DNA from: Carnegiea gigantea
Taxonomy: Eukaryota; Streptophyta; Magnoliopsida; Caryophyllales; Cactaceae
Length of the DNA stretch: 64,000 nt
Reading direction: 5' to 3'
Assembly: GCA_029747015.1 (NCBI GenBank)
Contig: JAKOGI010000108.1
Location: 131,158-195,157 of the forward strand
The notes beneath the pieces were generated by a model that worked only from the letters and a program-made list of their open reading frames with translations, searched no databases and was not told where the DNA came from. Below are positions 11,383 through 22,603 of the stretch, piece by piece (positions within the stretch are counted from its first letter, which is position 1; every line of letters begins with the position of its first letter). A program made the position numbers and the translations under genes.

Positions 11383-13728
11383 ATGTGTTCAAGAAAGTCC
11401 CAAGATCGAGTTGACGAGTTGGAAGCCCAAGTCAAGTACCTCCAAACTCAACTTGGCCAACTCATGGAAGAGAAAAGAAGATGGAATCAAAGCCCCTCTC
11501 ACTCACGTACTCATATAGGCTCGGATGAATCCGAGAGGGAAGAAAAGCGTTACCATGCTAACTCTAGCTATGAAGAGGATGTTCCAAGAAGATTCCAAAG
11601 AAGACAAGAAAGTAGTCTTGGTGATTTCAGAGTTGACATCCCGGAATTCGAAGGCCAACTCGACCCGGATCACTTCCTAGATTGGCTACAAACTGTTGAA
11701 CGAGTCTTTGAGTACAAAGACGTGGCTGAAGACAAGAAGGTAAAGCTCGTTGCCCTCAAACTCCGAAAGTATGCATCTATTTGGTGGGCAAACCTTGTGG
11801 CCAAACGAGTAAGAAATGGGAAAGGGAAGATCCGAACATGGGGTAAGATGAAAGAAAAACTCAAGTCCAAGTTCTTTCCTTCACATTATATTCAAGACAA
11901 CTACTTCGAGCTCCATCACCTAAAACAAGGCTCCAAGAGTGTTGAAGAGTATACCCTGGAGTTTGAACAACTCCTACTCAAATGTGACTTGAGAGAAGAT
12001 GATGCCCAAACAATGGTAAGGTACCTAAGTGGTTTGGATGAATCTATTACTCATGTAATTGAATTGCATCCATATACTTCCTTAGATGACTTGAGTTCTC
12101 TTGCTTACAAAGTAGAGTAACAAAAGAAGTCCAAAGGAAAGAGCCCCATTTCCAAACCCACCTCCTGACCCTTCCCCTCTCAAAAGCCTTCCTACTTTCC
12201 TCCCAAACCTCAAAACTCCTCACAATCTAAAAACACCCCTCCTACCACCTCTATACCCTCCACAAAGGTGCCTTCGAAGCCCAAGGACAAAATCCATTGT
12301 TTTCGATGTCGAGGTCCAGGACATGTTGCATCCGAATGTCCTAACAAGCGGATAGTGACTCTTGCTGAGTACCAAGCTTCCTTTGAGGAGCCACATGAAG
12401 AAGAAGAAGGAGAAGATTCCTTGGTAGAAAATGTGGAAGAAGTTGAAGAAGGCCCCGATGAAGAAGAATTGTTGGTCATTAGGAGAGCCTTGAGTAGTTT
12501 TGTCACCCAAGATAACTTGGAACAAAGAGAAGCTATTTTCCATACAAGGTACACCGTTGAAGGGAAGGTATGCTCACTCATTATAGATGGAGGTAGTTGT
12601 GCTAATGTTGCCTCCAAGACGATGGTGGACAAGCTCAAGCTCAAAGCCACACCTCATCCTAAGCCTTACACTATCCAATGGTTAAACCAAGGCAAAGGTG
12701 TGCAAATTTCTACCCGATGCCTCGTCTCTCTCACCATTGGTAAAAACTACAAAGATGAGCTATGGTGTGATATAGTTCCCATGGATGCTTGTCACACCCT
12801 TTTGGGAAGACCTTGGTTATTTGATAGAAGTGTCATCCATGATGGCTGGATGAACACTTGTACCTTCCACAAAGACCAAAAGAAAATCACCTTGACCCCT
12901 CTCAAGCCCACCCACTCTCCAAAACCCAAAGACAACCCTCATATGGATGTCTTTCTCACTACCCTTCTCAAGTTCCAAAACCATGAGTTTGAACCCTTTA
13001 AGGACTTAATACTTATGCAAACCACGCCGGAACCCCCTACCCACTCACACCCCCTATTCACTCCTCTCCTACAAACCTTCCATCGTGTGTTCCCACAAGA
13101 AATCCCCCACGGTCTCCCTCCACCAAGATCCATCCAGCACAAAATTGACCTTCCCCTCTTCCCCTTTTATCCAGCCCATGGCCTTGCTCTCCCTCCAAAG
13201 ATGTCCTATGGCCTTTCCCCACAAAGAACCACATTTCATAAGATTGACCCCTTTTATGAGAAGAGCGAAGACCTTTTGAGTTTGAGGACAAACTCCAAAC
13301 AACCCGGGGAGTATGATGCATATTTCCATATGCATCATTTTCATTCCTCAAGCTCAACTTCAAGGGAGGAAAGGGCCAAACGAGATCATGCATGGAAACA
13401 CTTATATTTGGTCCTATTATTTGAGTTCCATGACTCAAGACACTTTGTGGAGTTTGTTTTGAACTTCAAAGTTCCTTATTCAAAAGGGATTTCCAAATGG
13501 GGATCAACACTACCATGCATTTCAAAACAAGGAAGTTCCAAGGAAGCAAAGGAAGATCCCACAAAGCTGAAAGAGGTCAAGGAAGTGGCTACACTTTGCA
13601 GAACAATCATGGCAGTGCCTGACAAGTTGTCACCAAATTCATTCAATCATAACCCGGTTTTTGTTACTTGTTTTGTGCAAGATTTGGTGGACCCACGGCT
13701 TGAGGGCCCACATAATATTTTAGCCTAA
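11383..13728 (+). pseudogene. Array copy 1 gag-protease frame running into LTR 2
   Basis: One frame runs from ATG 11383 to TAA 13726-13728, broken only by two in-frame stops: TAA at 12118-12120 (CAA in copy 2) and TGA at 12166-12168 (TGG in copy 2). Order: coiled-coil-like N-terminus (about residues 8-35); gag core (FLDWLQTVERVF, about 105 to 240); CCHC zinc knuckle CFRCRGPGHVASEC near 12300; acidic linker; aspartic protease with LIIDGGSCAN near 12580 and LLGRPWLF. A short stretch like the region preceding RT (VFPQEIPHGLPPPRS) follows and then stops being RT-like. Gag forms the particle shell and protease would process it. From 13314 the frame enters LTR 2 and ends within U3. Downstream pol is deleted. 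Confidence 0.88.
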
Positions 13729-14616
13729 GATGTTATCTTTCTAATAAGTCCAACCATGCTTAAATTGGATCTCATTTGGTTGGGCAACAAGAGACCTCAA
13801 AGGCCCAATGTCCAGGCGCAGGTCAGTCTGAGTAGCCTTCATTGTTTTGGCCATAACTTTCAAACGGCAGGTACAAATTGGGCAAACGTGTGCTTCCTGG
13901 AAACTACACATCCAGGGCTTTCCAACAAGCCCACAATCACGCAATTTGGCCCAGTAAATCGCGAGATATGGCCGTCCAAAGTCAGAGCTGCTGCAAGGGG
14001 GTGAGTGCATTAAAGAAGGAGGATGTTTGGTGTTCCCATTCGGTTCATGAACCTTTTCAACTGCATTTGGACGTGAGACCCTTCTTATACCAGGGGGTTA
14101 ATGTAATTTGTGCAGCCAAGGAGTTGTGGCATCTCAAGGAACTCATCTTTTCCCCTTCCCCTTGATTATTTGTAACCGACACATTAATGTGTCCTTTGGT
14201 GTGCCCTATGTTTCTTTCTTGTAACTTATGCCCTTTCATTTGTGTTGTTCTCTACTATAAAAGGGGCTAGGCGTGTGGGTTGAGGGATCATCAGCTTGAA
14301 CTCCAATTTCAAAGTAATACTAAGCCTTTGAGTGTTCTCAAGTGTGCTTGCTTGAAATCCTAGTTCTAGATCTTAAGGTTGGCTACCTTAAGTGGTGCTC
14401 TAGGTTCTTTTTGCTCTCCTAGGTGGTGAATCTTCTATATCCTAGATTGGGTAAAGAGAATAGCCCAAGACTAAGGCTTGCGTGGCTCCCAAGTGGGGTT
14501 ATCTCAAACCAAAGTCTTGATTTATCGTCCCTTCACCTTTACCTTCGCTCCTTCATCACCCCCACATCCTACCCTTATTCTTTGAATTTGGTCACTTTGG
14601 ACTCTCATATACATCA
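13314..14616 (+). repeat. Tandem-array LTR 2 (shared middle LTR)
   Basis: 1,303 bp, with the same ends, hairpin, U3 open frame (13330-13728) and TATA box (14256-14262) as the other LTRs. It serves both as 3' LTR of copy 1 (preceded by CCCGGGGAG) and 5' LTR of copy 2 (followed by the primer site). It has private substitutions, for example in the region equivalent to 10110-10125 of LTR 1, so it is not simply a fresh duplicate of either neighbour. Confidence 0.93.
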
Positions 14617-14902
14617 TTTGGTATCAGAGCCAAGGTTGTCAAGTGACCGAGGACCCAGCCAAATGCATCCCAAAAGCCAAAACACAAAAACAACACAAAC
14701 CAGCAAAACCGTGCAAAAACCAAGCATTCGCGGGTAGCAATTTGGCACGGCCACACCGTGGTTCCTAGCACGACCGTGCCACCCTTGATTTTCAGTATTT
14801 TTAAAGCAGCACTCAAGCACGGTTCCCCAGTACCCCATTGCACGACCGTGCCCTCCCTCATCTTCTCCAAAACAGCCTATTTCTAGCCTAAACACATTCC
14901 CA

Positions 14903-17248
14903 ATGTCTTCAAGAAAGTCCCAAGATCGAGTTAACGAGTTGGAAGCCCAAGTCAAGTACCTCCAAACTCAACTTGGCCAACTCATGGAAGAGAAAAGAAG
15001 ATGGAATCAAAGCCCCTCTCACTCACGTACTCATGTGGATTCGGATGAGTCCGAAAGCAAAGAAAAGAGTTACCATGCTAACTCTAGTTATGAAGAGGAT
15101 TTTCCAAGAAGATACCAAAGAAGACAAGAGAGCAGTCTTGGTGATTTCAGAGTTGACATCCCAGAATTCGAAGGCCAACTCGACCCAGATCACTTCCTAG
15201 ATTGGTTGCAAACCGTTGAACGAGTCTTTGAGTACAAAGACGTGGCTGAAGATAGGAAGGTAAAAATTGTTGCTCTCAAACTCCGAAAGTATGCATCTAT
15301 TTGGTGGGCAAACCTTGTGGCCAAACGAGTAAGAAATGGGAAAGGGAAGATTCGAACATGGGCTAAGATGAAAGAAAAACTCAAGTCCAAGTTCCTCCCT
15401 TCACATTATATGCAAGACAACGACTTCAAGCTCTATCACCTAAAGCAAGGTTCTAAGAGTGTTGAAGAGTATACCCGGGAGTTTGAACAACTCCTACTCA
15501 AATGTGACTTGAGAGAAGATGATGCCCAAACAATGGTAAGGTACCTAAGTGGCTTGGACGAGTCTATTGCTCATGCAGTTGAATTGCATCCATACACTTC
15601 CTTAGATGACTTGAGTTCTCTTGCTTACAAAGTAGAGCAACAAAAGAAGTCTAAAGGAAAGAGCCCTATTTCTAGACCCACTCCTTGGCCATTCCCCACT
15701 CAAAAGCCTTCCTACTTTCCTCTCAAACCCCAAAACCCCTCACAACCCAAAAGCACCCCTCCTGCCACCTCTATACCCTCTACAAAGGTACCTTCGAAGC
15801 CCAATGACAAAATTCGGTGCTTTCGATGCCAAGGCTTAGGACATGTTGCATCTGAATGTCCTAACAAAAGAATAGTGTCCCTTGCCGAGTACCAAGCTTC
15901 CTTTGAGGAGTCACATGAAGAAGAAGAAGGAGAAGATTGTGAGTTGGAAAATGTGGAAGAAGTGGAAGAAGGCCCTGATGAAGGAGAGCTACTTGTCATT
16001 CGAAGAGCATTGAGTGGATTTGCACTCAAGATAATCTGGAACAGAGAAAGGCTATCTTTCATACAAGGTGCACAGTTGGAGGGAAGGTATGCTCACTCAT
16101 TATAGATGGAGGTAGTTGTGCTAATGTTGCCTCCAAGACTATGGTGGAAAAACTCAAGCTCAAAGCCACACCTCATCCCAAGCCCTACACCATCCAATGG
16201 CTTAATCAAGGTAAGGGCATGCAAATATCTTCCCGTTGCCTCATCTCTCTCTCTCTATTGGCAAAAACTATAGAGATGAAATTTGGTGTGACATAGTACC
16301 CATGGATGCTTGTCACATCCTTTTGGGTAGGCCATGGCTCTTTGATAGAGGTGTCATCTATGATGGCCGGATGAACACTTATACCTTCCATAAAGACCAA
16401 AAGAAAATCACCTTGACCCCTCTCAAGCCCACCCACTCTCCAAAACCCAAAGACAACCCTCATACGGATGTCTTTCTCACCACCCTTCTCAAGTCCCAGC
16501 ACCATGAGTTTGAACCCTTTAAGGACTTGATACGTATGCAAACCACGCCGGAACCCCCTACCCACTCACACCCCCTACTCACTCCCCCCTACAATCCTTC
16601 CATCATGTGTTCCCACAAGAAATCCTCCACGATCTCCCTCCACCAAGATCCATGCAGCACAAAATTAACCTTCCCCTCTTCCCCTTTTATCCAGCCCTTG
16701 GCCTTACTCTCCCTCCAAAGATGTCCTATGGCCTTTCCCCACAAAGACCCACATTTCACAAGATTGACCCCTTTTAAGAGAAGAGCGAAGACCTTTTGAG
16801 TTTGAGGACAAACTCCAAACAACTCGGGGAGTATGATGCATATTTCCATATGCATCATTTTCATTCCTCAAGCTCAACTTCAAGGGAGGAAAGGGCCAAA
16901 CGAGATCATGCATGGAAACACTTATATTTGGTCCTATTATTTGAGTTCCATGACTCAAGACACTTTGTGGAGTTTGTTTTGAACTTCAAAGTTCCTTATT
17001 CAAAAGGGATTTCCAAATGGGGATCAAGACTACCATGCATTTCAAAACAAGGAAGTTCCAAGGAAGCAAAGGAAGATCCCACAAAGCTCAAAGAGGTCAA
17101 GGAAGTGGCTAAACTTTGCAGAACAATCATGGCAATGCCCGACGAGTTGGCGCCGGATTCATTCAATCATAACCTGGTCTTTGTTACTTGTTTTGTGCAA
17201 GATTTGGTGGACCCACGGCTTGAGGGCCCTCATAATATTTTAGCCTAA
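14903..17248 (+). pseudogene. Array copy 2 gag-protease frame, frameshifted
   Basis: Homologous along its length to copy 1. The N-terminal 400 codons (14903-16105) are open: coiled-coil region, gag core (FLDWLQTVERVF) and zinc knuckle CFRCQGLGHVASEC. A 1-bp deletion near 16020-16025 relative to copy 1 then shifts the frame before the protease. A CT-run gain near 16250 and a 1-bp loss near 16590 shift it again, and a TAT-to-TAA change at about 16776 adds a stop. The net indel length is zero, so both internal regions remain 2,217 bp. The protease text (LLGRPWLF) is readable in another frame. The last 133 codons lie in LTR 3. Confidence 0.88.
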
Positions 17249-18136
17249 GATGTTAGCTTTCTAATAAGTCTAACCATGCTTAAATTGGATCTCATTTGGT
17301 TAGGCAACAAGAGACCTCAAAGGCCCAATGTCCAGGCGCAGGCCAGTCTGAGTAGTCTTCATTGTTTGGGCCATAACTTTCAAACTACTGGTCCAAATTG
17401 GGCAAACTTGTGCTTCCTGGAAACCACACATCCCGGGCTTTCCAACCAGCCCAAAATCACGCAATTTGGCCCAGTAAATCGCAAGATATGGCCATCCAAA
17501 ATCAGAGCTGCTGCAAGGGTGTGAGTGCATTAAAGAAGGAGGATGTTTGGTGTTCCCATTCGGTTCATGAACCTTTTTAGCTGCATTTGGACATAAGACC
17601 CTTCTTATACCAGGGGGTTAATGTAATTTGTGTGGCCAAGGAGTTGTGGTATCTCAAGGAACTCATCTTTTCCCCTTCCCCTTGATTATTTATAACCGAC
17701 ACATTAATGTGTCCTTTGGTGTGCCCTATGTTTATTTCTTATAACTTATGCCCTTTCATTTGTGTTGTTCTCTACTATAAAAGGGGCTAGGCATGTGGGT
17801 TAAGGGATCATCAGCTTGTACTCTAATTTCAAAGTAATACTAAGCCTTTGAGTGTTCTCTAGTGTGCTTGCTTGAAATCCTAGTTCTATATCTTAAGGTT
17901 GGCTACCTTAAGTGGTGCTCTGGGTTCTTTTTGCTCTCCTAGGTGGTGAATCTTCTATATTCTAGATTGGGTAAAAAGAATAGCCCAAGACTAAGGCTTG
18001 CGTGGCTCCCAAGTGGGATTATCTCAAACCAAGGTCTTGATTTATCCTCCCTTCACCTTTACCTTCGCTCCTTCATCACCCCCACATCCTACCCTTATTC
18101 TTTGAATTTGGTCACTTTGGACTCTCATATACATCA
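16834..18136 (+). repeat. Tandem-array LTR 3
   Basis: 1,303 bp ending TATACATCA at 18136, where the solo-LTR sequence resumes. It has the same hairpin at its start (arms TGATGCATAT/ATATGCATCA), an open U3 frame (16850-17248) and a TATA box (17776-17782). No primer site follows, as expected for a terminal 3' LTR. Confidence 0.93.
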
Positions 18137-18554
18137 AACTAACAACTAAACATCACAAACACATGAAAACCTGAACTAGCAAACAAGAACATGAACTTGA
18201 ACAAGAGAAGAAAGAGAATGAAATAAATCAAATCTAAATAACTAAATAAACATGAATTAACGATGAAAACTAAACATTTAAACTAAACAAAACAAATATA
18301 AGAATTAAACTAGCAAATCGTAAACAAGAACAACATATGAACTAAAGAGAGAAAAGGGAAGAAAACTTAGACTTGATTGATAGAAGGAACTTAAAATCTA
18401 AAGGTTGAATCCAAGATTACAATCCTCAATCCTAATATAATCCTCCTATTGAGGTTTTATTTGATAAACTAACCTAAAACCTAACCTAAAAATCGCCAGA
18501 GAGAAGCCGGAGCGACCCCTGAATAAAAACGCTGAAGGAGGGTTAAATAGAAAA

Positions 18555-18761
18555 ATTGAGTAAACGTCGCGAAAAGAAGTAAAGACGGGCAAAAAGAGCA
18601 AAAGCCGGCAAGAAGGGACGACAGGGGGGCCGAGCCACCATGCCAGGGTGGCACGATCGTGCCACTTTTCTGGCACGGTGGCTCGGCCCCACTGTCGTCC
18701 CTTCTTGCCGGCTTTTGCTCTTTTTGCCCGTCTTTGTTCCTTTTCACGACGTTTGCTCGAT
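18555..18761. repeat. Long near-perfect inverted repeat (hairpin)
   Basis: Arms of 92 bp at 18555-18646 and 18670-18761 pair with about 84 matches and no gaps, and most mismatches are G:U-compatible. The 23-nt spacer contains an 18-bp perfect palindrome GTGGCACGATCGTGCCAC (18648-18665). It lies inside the solo LTR. Transcripts would fold into a long double-stranded stem that could feed small-RNA production. That is inferred from structure only. Confidence 0.9.
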
Positions 18762-18885
18762 TTGAAGTTTATTACCTACAAAAGCAAATAAAACAAGTAA
18801 AAACTCTAAAAATTATATTATAATACGAGCCAAAATTAGGTAAAAGGGGCACGTAAAATACAACAAATTATCACCTAACACACTC

Positions 18886-21800
18886 CTTCATGACTTCCTG
18901 CCGAAGGTTGTCATATGAAGGAACATAGATGCGCTTGCCCTTAGTAAGGATCAAGCCATCTTCCGCCCAAAATCTTCAAGTCTTGTCCTCCTTGACAAGC
19001 TGGATGATAGTCTGGGCAAGAGAATCATGTTGGAGCCGCACCTTAATTGGGTCCCGTAAGTTGCTTTGAGGTCAACTAATGTCGGCAAGTTCACCCTTGT
19101 GACTCAAAGCATCGGCCACTAAGTTGGCACGTCCTGGCTTCTACTCCAGGGTATAATCGAACTCCACTAGGAAGTCCTGCCACCGAGCTTGCTTCGGAGT
19201 AAGCTTCTTTTGAGTTTGAAAGTAGCTTGTGGCGACATTGTCGGTCTTGATTATGAACTTGCTCCCGAGCAAGTAACGCCCCCATGGCGGAGACAATGTA
19301 CAACCGCAGTCATCTCCTTCTCTTGGACCATGTACCTCCTCTTGGTGTCATTAAGCTTTCGGCTTTCAAAGGCAATAGGATGACCATCATGCATCAAGAG
19401 ACCACCAATAGTGAAGTCGGAAGTATCCGTGTATAGCTCAAAAGGCTTGTTGAGGTCAGGGAGAGAGAGGATGGGCTCCTCGGTGATGGCCTTCTCTAAG
19501 GCATCAAAGGTATGCTGGCACTCTTGACTCCGTCTCCATCCTCTTCCTTTCTTCAACAAGTCGGTGAGAGGGGCGACTATTGCAGAATAGCCCTTGATGA
19601 ATCGTCGGTAATGGTTCACCAAGCCAAAGAAAAACCTTAACTCCGTGACTTTCGTTGGTGGTCCCATTCAAGGATGGCCTTAACCTTTATCGGGTCCATG
19701 TGTAACTTACCCCTGCCAATAATGTGGCCCAGGAAGGGAACTTCTTCTTGTGCAAAGGAGCACTTCTCTTTCGTGACATAAAGTTGGTTGTCCCTCAGTG
19801 TTCGATACACTTTCTCCAGGTGTCCCACATGCTCCTCCAAGGACTTGCTATAGATGACTATGTCATCAAGATAAATAAGCACAAAGCGATCGAGGAAAGG
19901 ACCAAGTACCTTGTTTATAAGAGTGTAAAATATGGCCGGTGCATTTCTGAGGCCAAAGGGCATGACAAGAAACTCATACAAACTATAACGGTTCACACAT
20001 GCCGTCTTTGGCTCATCTCCTTTCGCTATGCGGACTTGATAGTACCCACTCCTCAAATCGAGCTTGGTAAAGTACCTTGCATCTCCAAATTGATTAAACA
20101 AGTCATCGATGCAAGGGATGAGATACTTATTTTTGATAGTGATCTTGTTGAGTGCCCAATAGTCAATGTATAGACGAAGAGAACCATCGTACTTCTTTTG
20201 GAATAATACCGGTGCACCATAGGGGGATTTAGAGGGAAGGATGTAGCTGGCATTAAGTAGCTCCTTCAATTGTCTTCTTAGCTCCTTGAGCTCCGGAGGT
20301 GCCATACGGTAAGGAGGAAATGCGGGTGGCTTAGTCCCCGACTCCAACTCGATAGCATGGTCGACTTCCTTTCAGGGAGGAAGTCTCTTAGGTAACTCGG
20401 CGGGCATGACATATTTGAATTCACCAAGCACCTTTTGGATGGCCTTGGGTGCTTGAACTTCCTTGGATTCCTCCTCCATCTTGAGAGTAGCAAGGAAGGT
20501 TGGGTTCTTCTTCTTGAGTCCCTTAGAAAACTGGAGGGCAGAGAGCATGTTGCCTTCATTGATACCTCTCTTCACGGGGACATTACAAGGTTGCCCCCTC
20601 TCCATGATACACAAAGTATCAGTGTAAGACACTAAGTGTGCCTTCACCGCATCAAGGAAGTCGATGCCCAAATAGAACTTTTTGTCATCTAAGGGAGCAA
20701 CAGTTATATCAACAATTTGGATGGGGGTGCCCCGAGCAACTCTATGGATGGGAAGGCTCTTAGCGTTGGCTCCCTTCATATATCCCCCTCCTTGGTGTAG
20801 GAGAGGCCAACCTTATCGGCAAGCTCGTTATCCATATAGACTTTTTCGGCCCCCGTGTCAAGCAATGCTTGTAATGGTTTACTATTAATGCGGGTCTCCA
20901 CATACATGCCCCCACGAGGTTGTTTCTCCACGTTCGCATAGATGGCATTGAGTAGCTTGAGGGAAGTAATCTCCTCATCCTCGTTCTGGACAATTGCGGC
21001 AAGCTTGCCCTTCTTGGGATATTCAAAGACCCGATGTGGTCCATTACACAGGAAATATGAATACTTCCTGGGTGCATCGATTTTCTTGCCTTTTCCCTTG
21101 TCTATAGAGGGTTTGTCCCTCGTGGGAGACTTGTCTCGGTCTCCCCCACCTTTGCCGCTCCCACTATTCTTCTTGCCTTGTCCCTTTGATGGGTCTCTCT
21201 TGTACTCATTAAGTGACTCGGCGGCGGCAACTGCGGAGGTGAGCTCTTACACACCACGCCTCTCTAACTCAGTCTTGGCCCAATCACTTAGGCCATCTAG
21301 GAAGGCAAATAAGGCGTCTTCCTCTCCCATGCTCGGGATCTCCAAGAGAAGCTCCTGGAATTCCCTCACATACTCACGAAGGTGGCCCTCCTTGTGTTGG
21401 AGGTGCCTCAACTTGGCCCTGGCTTTATTCACTGCATCCTTGGGATAGAATTGCTCTTTGAGCTCTCTCTTGAATCCATCCCAAGTGGTGATGAGAGCGG
21501 ACCCTTGGTTGACATCATCGCACCTCCGATGCCACCAAACAAGAGCAATATCTTTAAGAGAGAAGAAAGCATGGTTTAACTTTTGTGCTTCATCGGTGAT
21601 GCCTGTCGCTCCAAAGTAGGCCTCAAACTTTCAAAAGAAGTTGTCTATCTCCCTTGCATTCCTGGCCCCATTGTAGGTTAGAGTTTGGAGCACATTCACC
21701 TTTGGGGTGGTGGACATTTGATCCAATCCGCCATTGCTTGCATTGGCCACCGCGGCCATGCGTACTTTGAGTTGGGTTTCCAAGGCCTCAACCCTTGCCT

Positions 21801-22130
21801 TGTACGCCTCAATCTTGGACTTGCAAGCCACCACCTCAGTTTTGCAAGCTTGGAGTTCTCTATCCCGAAGAGCTTGGACCTCCTCATCGGCATTGCTTGC
21901 TAAGGATTTCACTACCTCTTGCATATCCGCATTGAACTCCTCAAAGTTTCCTGTGGACTCGAACTCCTCGATGCGCTTCTCCATGTCATCCACCCTACCC
22001 GTGAGGTCCGACATAGAGTGGTTAATCTCCACAAGCTTGTCATCTACAAGGACTGACAAGTCCTTATTCTTTAATTGCCCTTCTTCCTTCCTTGTTGAGG
22101 GTTGCCAGCATCAGTGACACTGGAAGCCAT
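18886..22130 (-). pseudogene. Chromovirus gag-protease-RT-RNase H and integrase N-terminus
   Basis: On the minus strand: ATG at 22130; gag with a helical N-terminal region, core text (ALVWWHRRCDD near 21525) and a degenerate zinc finger (FLCNGPHRVFEYPKK near 21050); aspartic protease LLDTGAEKVY near 20860; RT from about 20340, with YLDDIVIYS intact near 19860 and MPFGLRNAPAIF; RNase H with [10 protein letters not shown] near 19430; the start of the integrase zinc-binding region, cut at 18886 by the solo LTR. Gag stays in one frame from 22059 to 21247 except for stops near 21628 and 21244. Frameshifts lie before protease and near 19,660. It is clearly dead. The remaining integrase and chromodomain are at 7980-9199. 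Confidence 0.9.
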
Positions 22131-22147
22131 AGATCTCCCAAACCAAA

Positions 22148-22161
22148 GGTTTGATACCAAC
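22148..22161 (-). promoter_or_regulatory. Chromovirus primer-binding site
   Basis: The minus strand reads GTTGGTATCAAACC directly next to the 5' LTR end. TGGTATCA matches the first eight bases of the Met-tRNA-type primer site and the rest is diverged. Its position fixes the right LTR as the 5' LTR. Confidence 0.75.
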
Positions 22162-22603
22162 TATCACAGGTTGATAATTCACTTAAACTTAGACCCGTGC
22201 GGCCTAGCAAACTTTACTTGGAACTCTTTGCTTTGTTTGCTAGTAAGCCTTAAGGATGCTTAACTTAGACTTGTGAAAGGCTAAGCAAACACACACACTC
22301 TCTCAAAGGGAACTTAGAAAGAGAAAGTAGAGAGGGAAAGTTTGGGAGAATGCTCTTGTATTGCACTTGAATGCTTAGTGTACAAATGAGCCCCCTTAGG
22401 GATATATATACACATCCACCTCCTCAATGGACGGTGGGGATCAAAACGGTTAAGAATGTACATCCAGAATATTCTATACATCTCCCTAACATACTACATA
22501 ACTCTACACTTGTGTAGAACATTATGGAATACGTTAGAACATAGTCTAGAGAAATCTAGTAAAATATAGGGTATTCTAGAGTATTCTAGAGCGATCCGTG
22601 ACA
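22162..22603 (-). repeat. Chromovirus 5' LTR (right copy)
   Basis: A 442-bp LTR matching 7463-7908. On the minus strand it starts TGTCACGGATC, carries the same TTCTAGAG repeats (22571-22591) and has a TATA tract near plus 22402-22410. Its terminal CA has decayed to TA (plus start TATCACAGG versus TGTTACGAG in the other copy). Confidence 0.92.

Larger units (their letters stand above)
9794..18136 (+). mobile_element. Tandem gypsy array LTR-gag/pro-LTR-gag/pro-LTR (TR-GAG-like)
   Basis: Three plus-strand LTRs of exactly 1,303 bp (9794, 13314, 16834) alternate with two internal regions of exactly 2,217 bp, giving a period of 3,520 bp. Each of the first two LTRs is followed by a Met-tRNA-type primer site (TGGTATCAGAGC at 11099-11110 and 14619-14630), and the second and third are preceded by a short G-rich tract (near 13304-13311 and 16824-16831). 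The internal regions encode gag and protease only. Text resembling the segment just before RT leads directly into a C-terminal tail, so RT, RNase H and integrase were deleted in both copies. This matches the published concept of non-autonomous TR-GAG elements. Clear 5-bp target copies are not visible (AGGTA versus AACTA). Confidence 0.9.
9205..18880 (-). mobile_element. Solo LTR, Tat-like, itself split by a tandem gypsy array
   Basis: The termini are TGTTAGG (9205) and CCTAACA (18880), flanked by perfect 5-bp target copies CACTC (9200-9204 and 18881-18885) inside the chromovirus integrase zinc-binding region. Only the end pieces 9205-9793 and 18137-18880 belong to it (589 + 744 bp), with no internal region or second LTR, so it behaves as a solo LTR of about 1.33 kb. 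Read on the minus strand, its end (GTACTCAACGATAC...CTTGGAGTTTATAA) resembles in layout the end of the Tat-type LTR at 34643, which sets the orientation. The lineage is therefore an inference. Confidence 0.75.
7463..22603 (-). mobile_element. Ty3/gypsy chromovirus nested in copia gag
   Basis: Two LTRs (7463-7908, 22162-22603) begin TG or a decayed TG and end GTGACA. A purine tract on the minus strand (GGTGGGGGAGGA, 7909-7921) lies next to the left LTR, and a primer-binding site with eight matches to the Met-tRNA type (TGGTATCA, 22152-22159) lies next to the right LTR. Gag, protease, RT, RNase H, integrase and a terminal chromodomain are all recognisable on the minus strand, so it is a chromovirus, most like the Reina-type group (inference). 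Flanking 5-mers TTTGG (7458-7462) and TTGGG (22604-22608) agree at four of five positions. The copia gag frame resumes exactly across the insertion. The element itself is split by the insertion at 9205-18880. Confidence 0.9.

Noticed and set aside
13058..13438. 126-codon minus-strand frame in the array
   Set aside because: It is the antisense shadow of the gag-protease frame, crossing into LTR 2.
9789..18141. 5-bp target duplication of the tandem array
   Set aside because: Flanks AGGTA and AACTA agree at only three of five positions, too weak to claim.
19724..20173. 149-codon plus-strand frame
   Set aside because: It is antisense to chromovirus RT with intact YLDD on the other strand.
20942..21448. 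168-codon plus-strand frame
   Set aside because: It is antisense to chromovirus gag.
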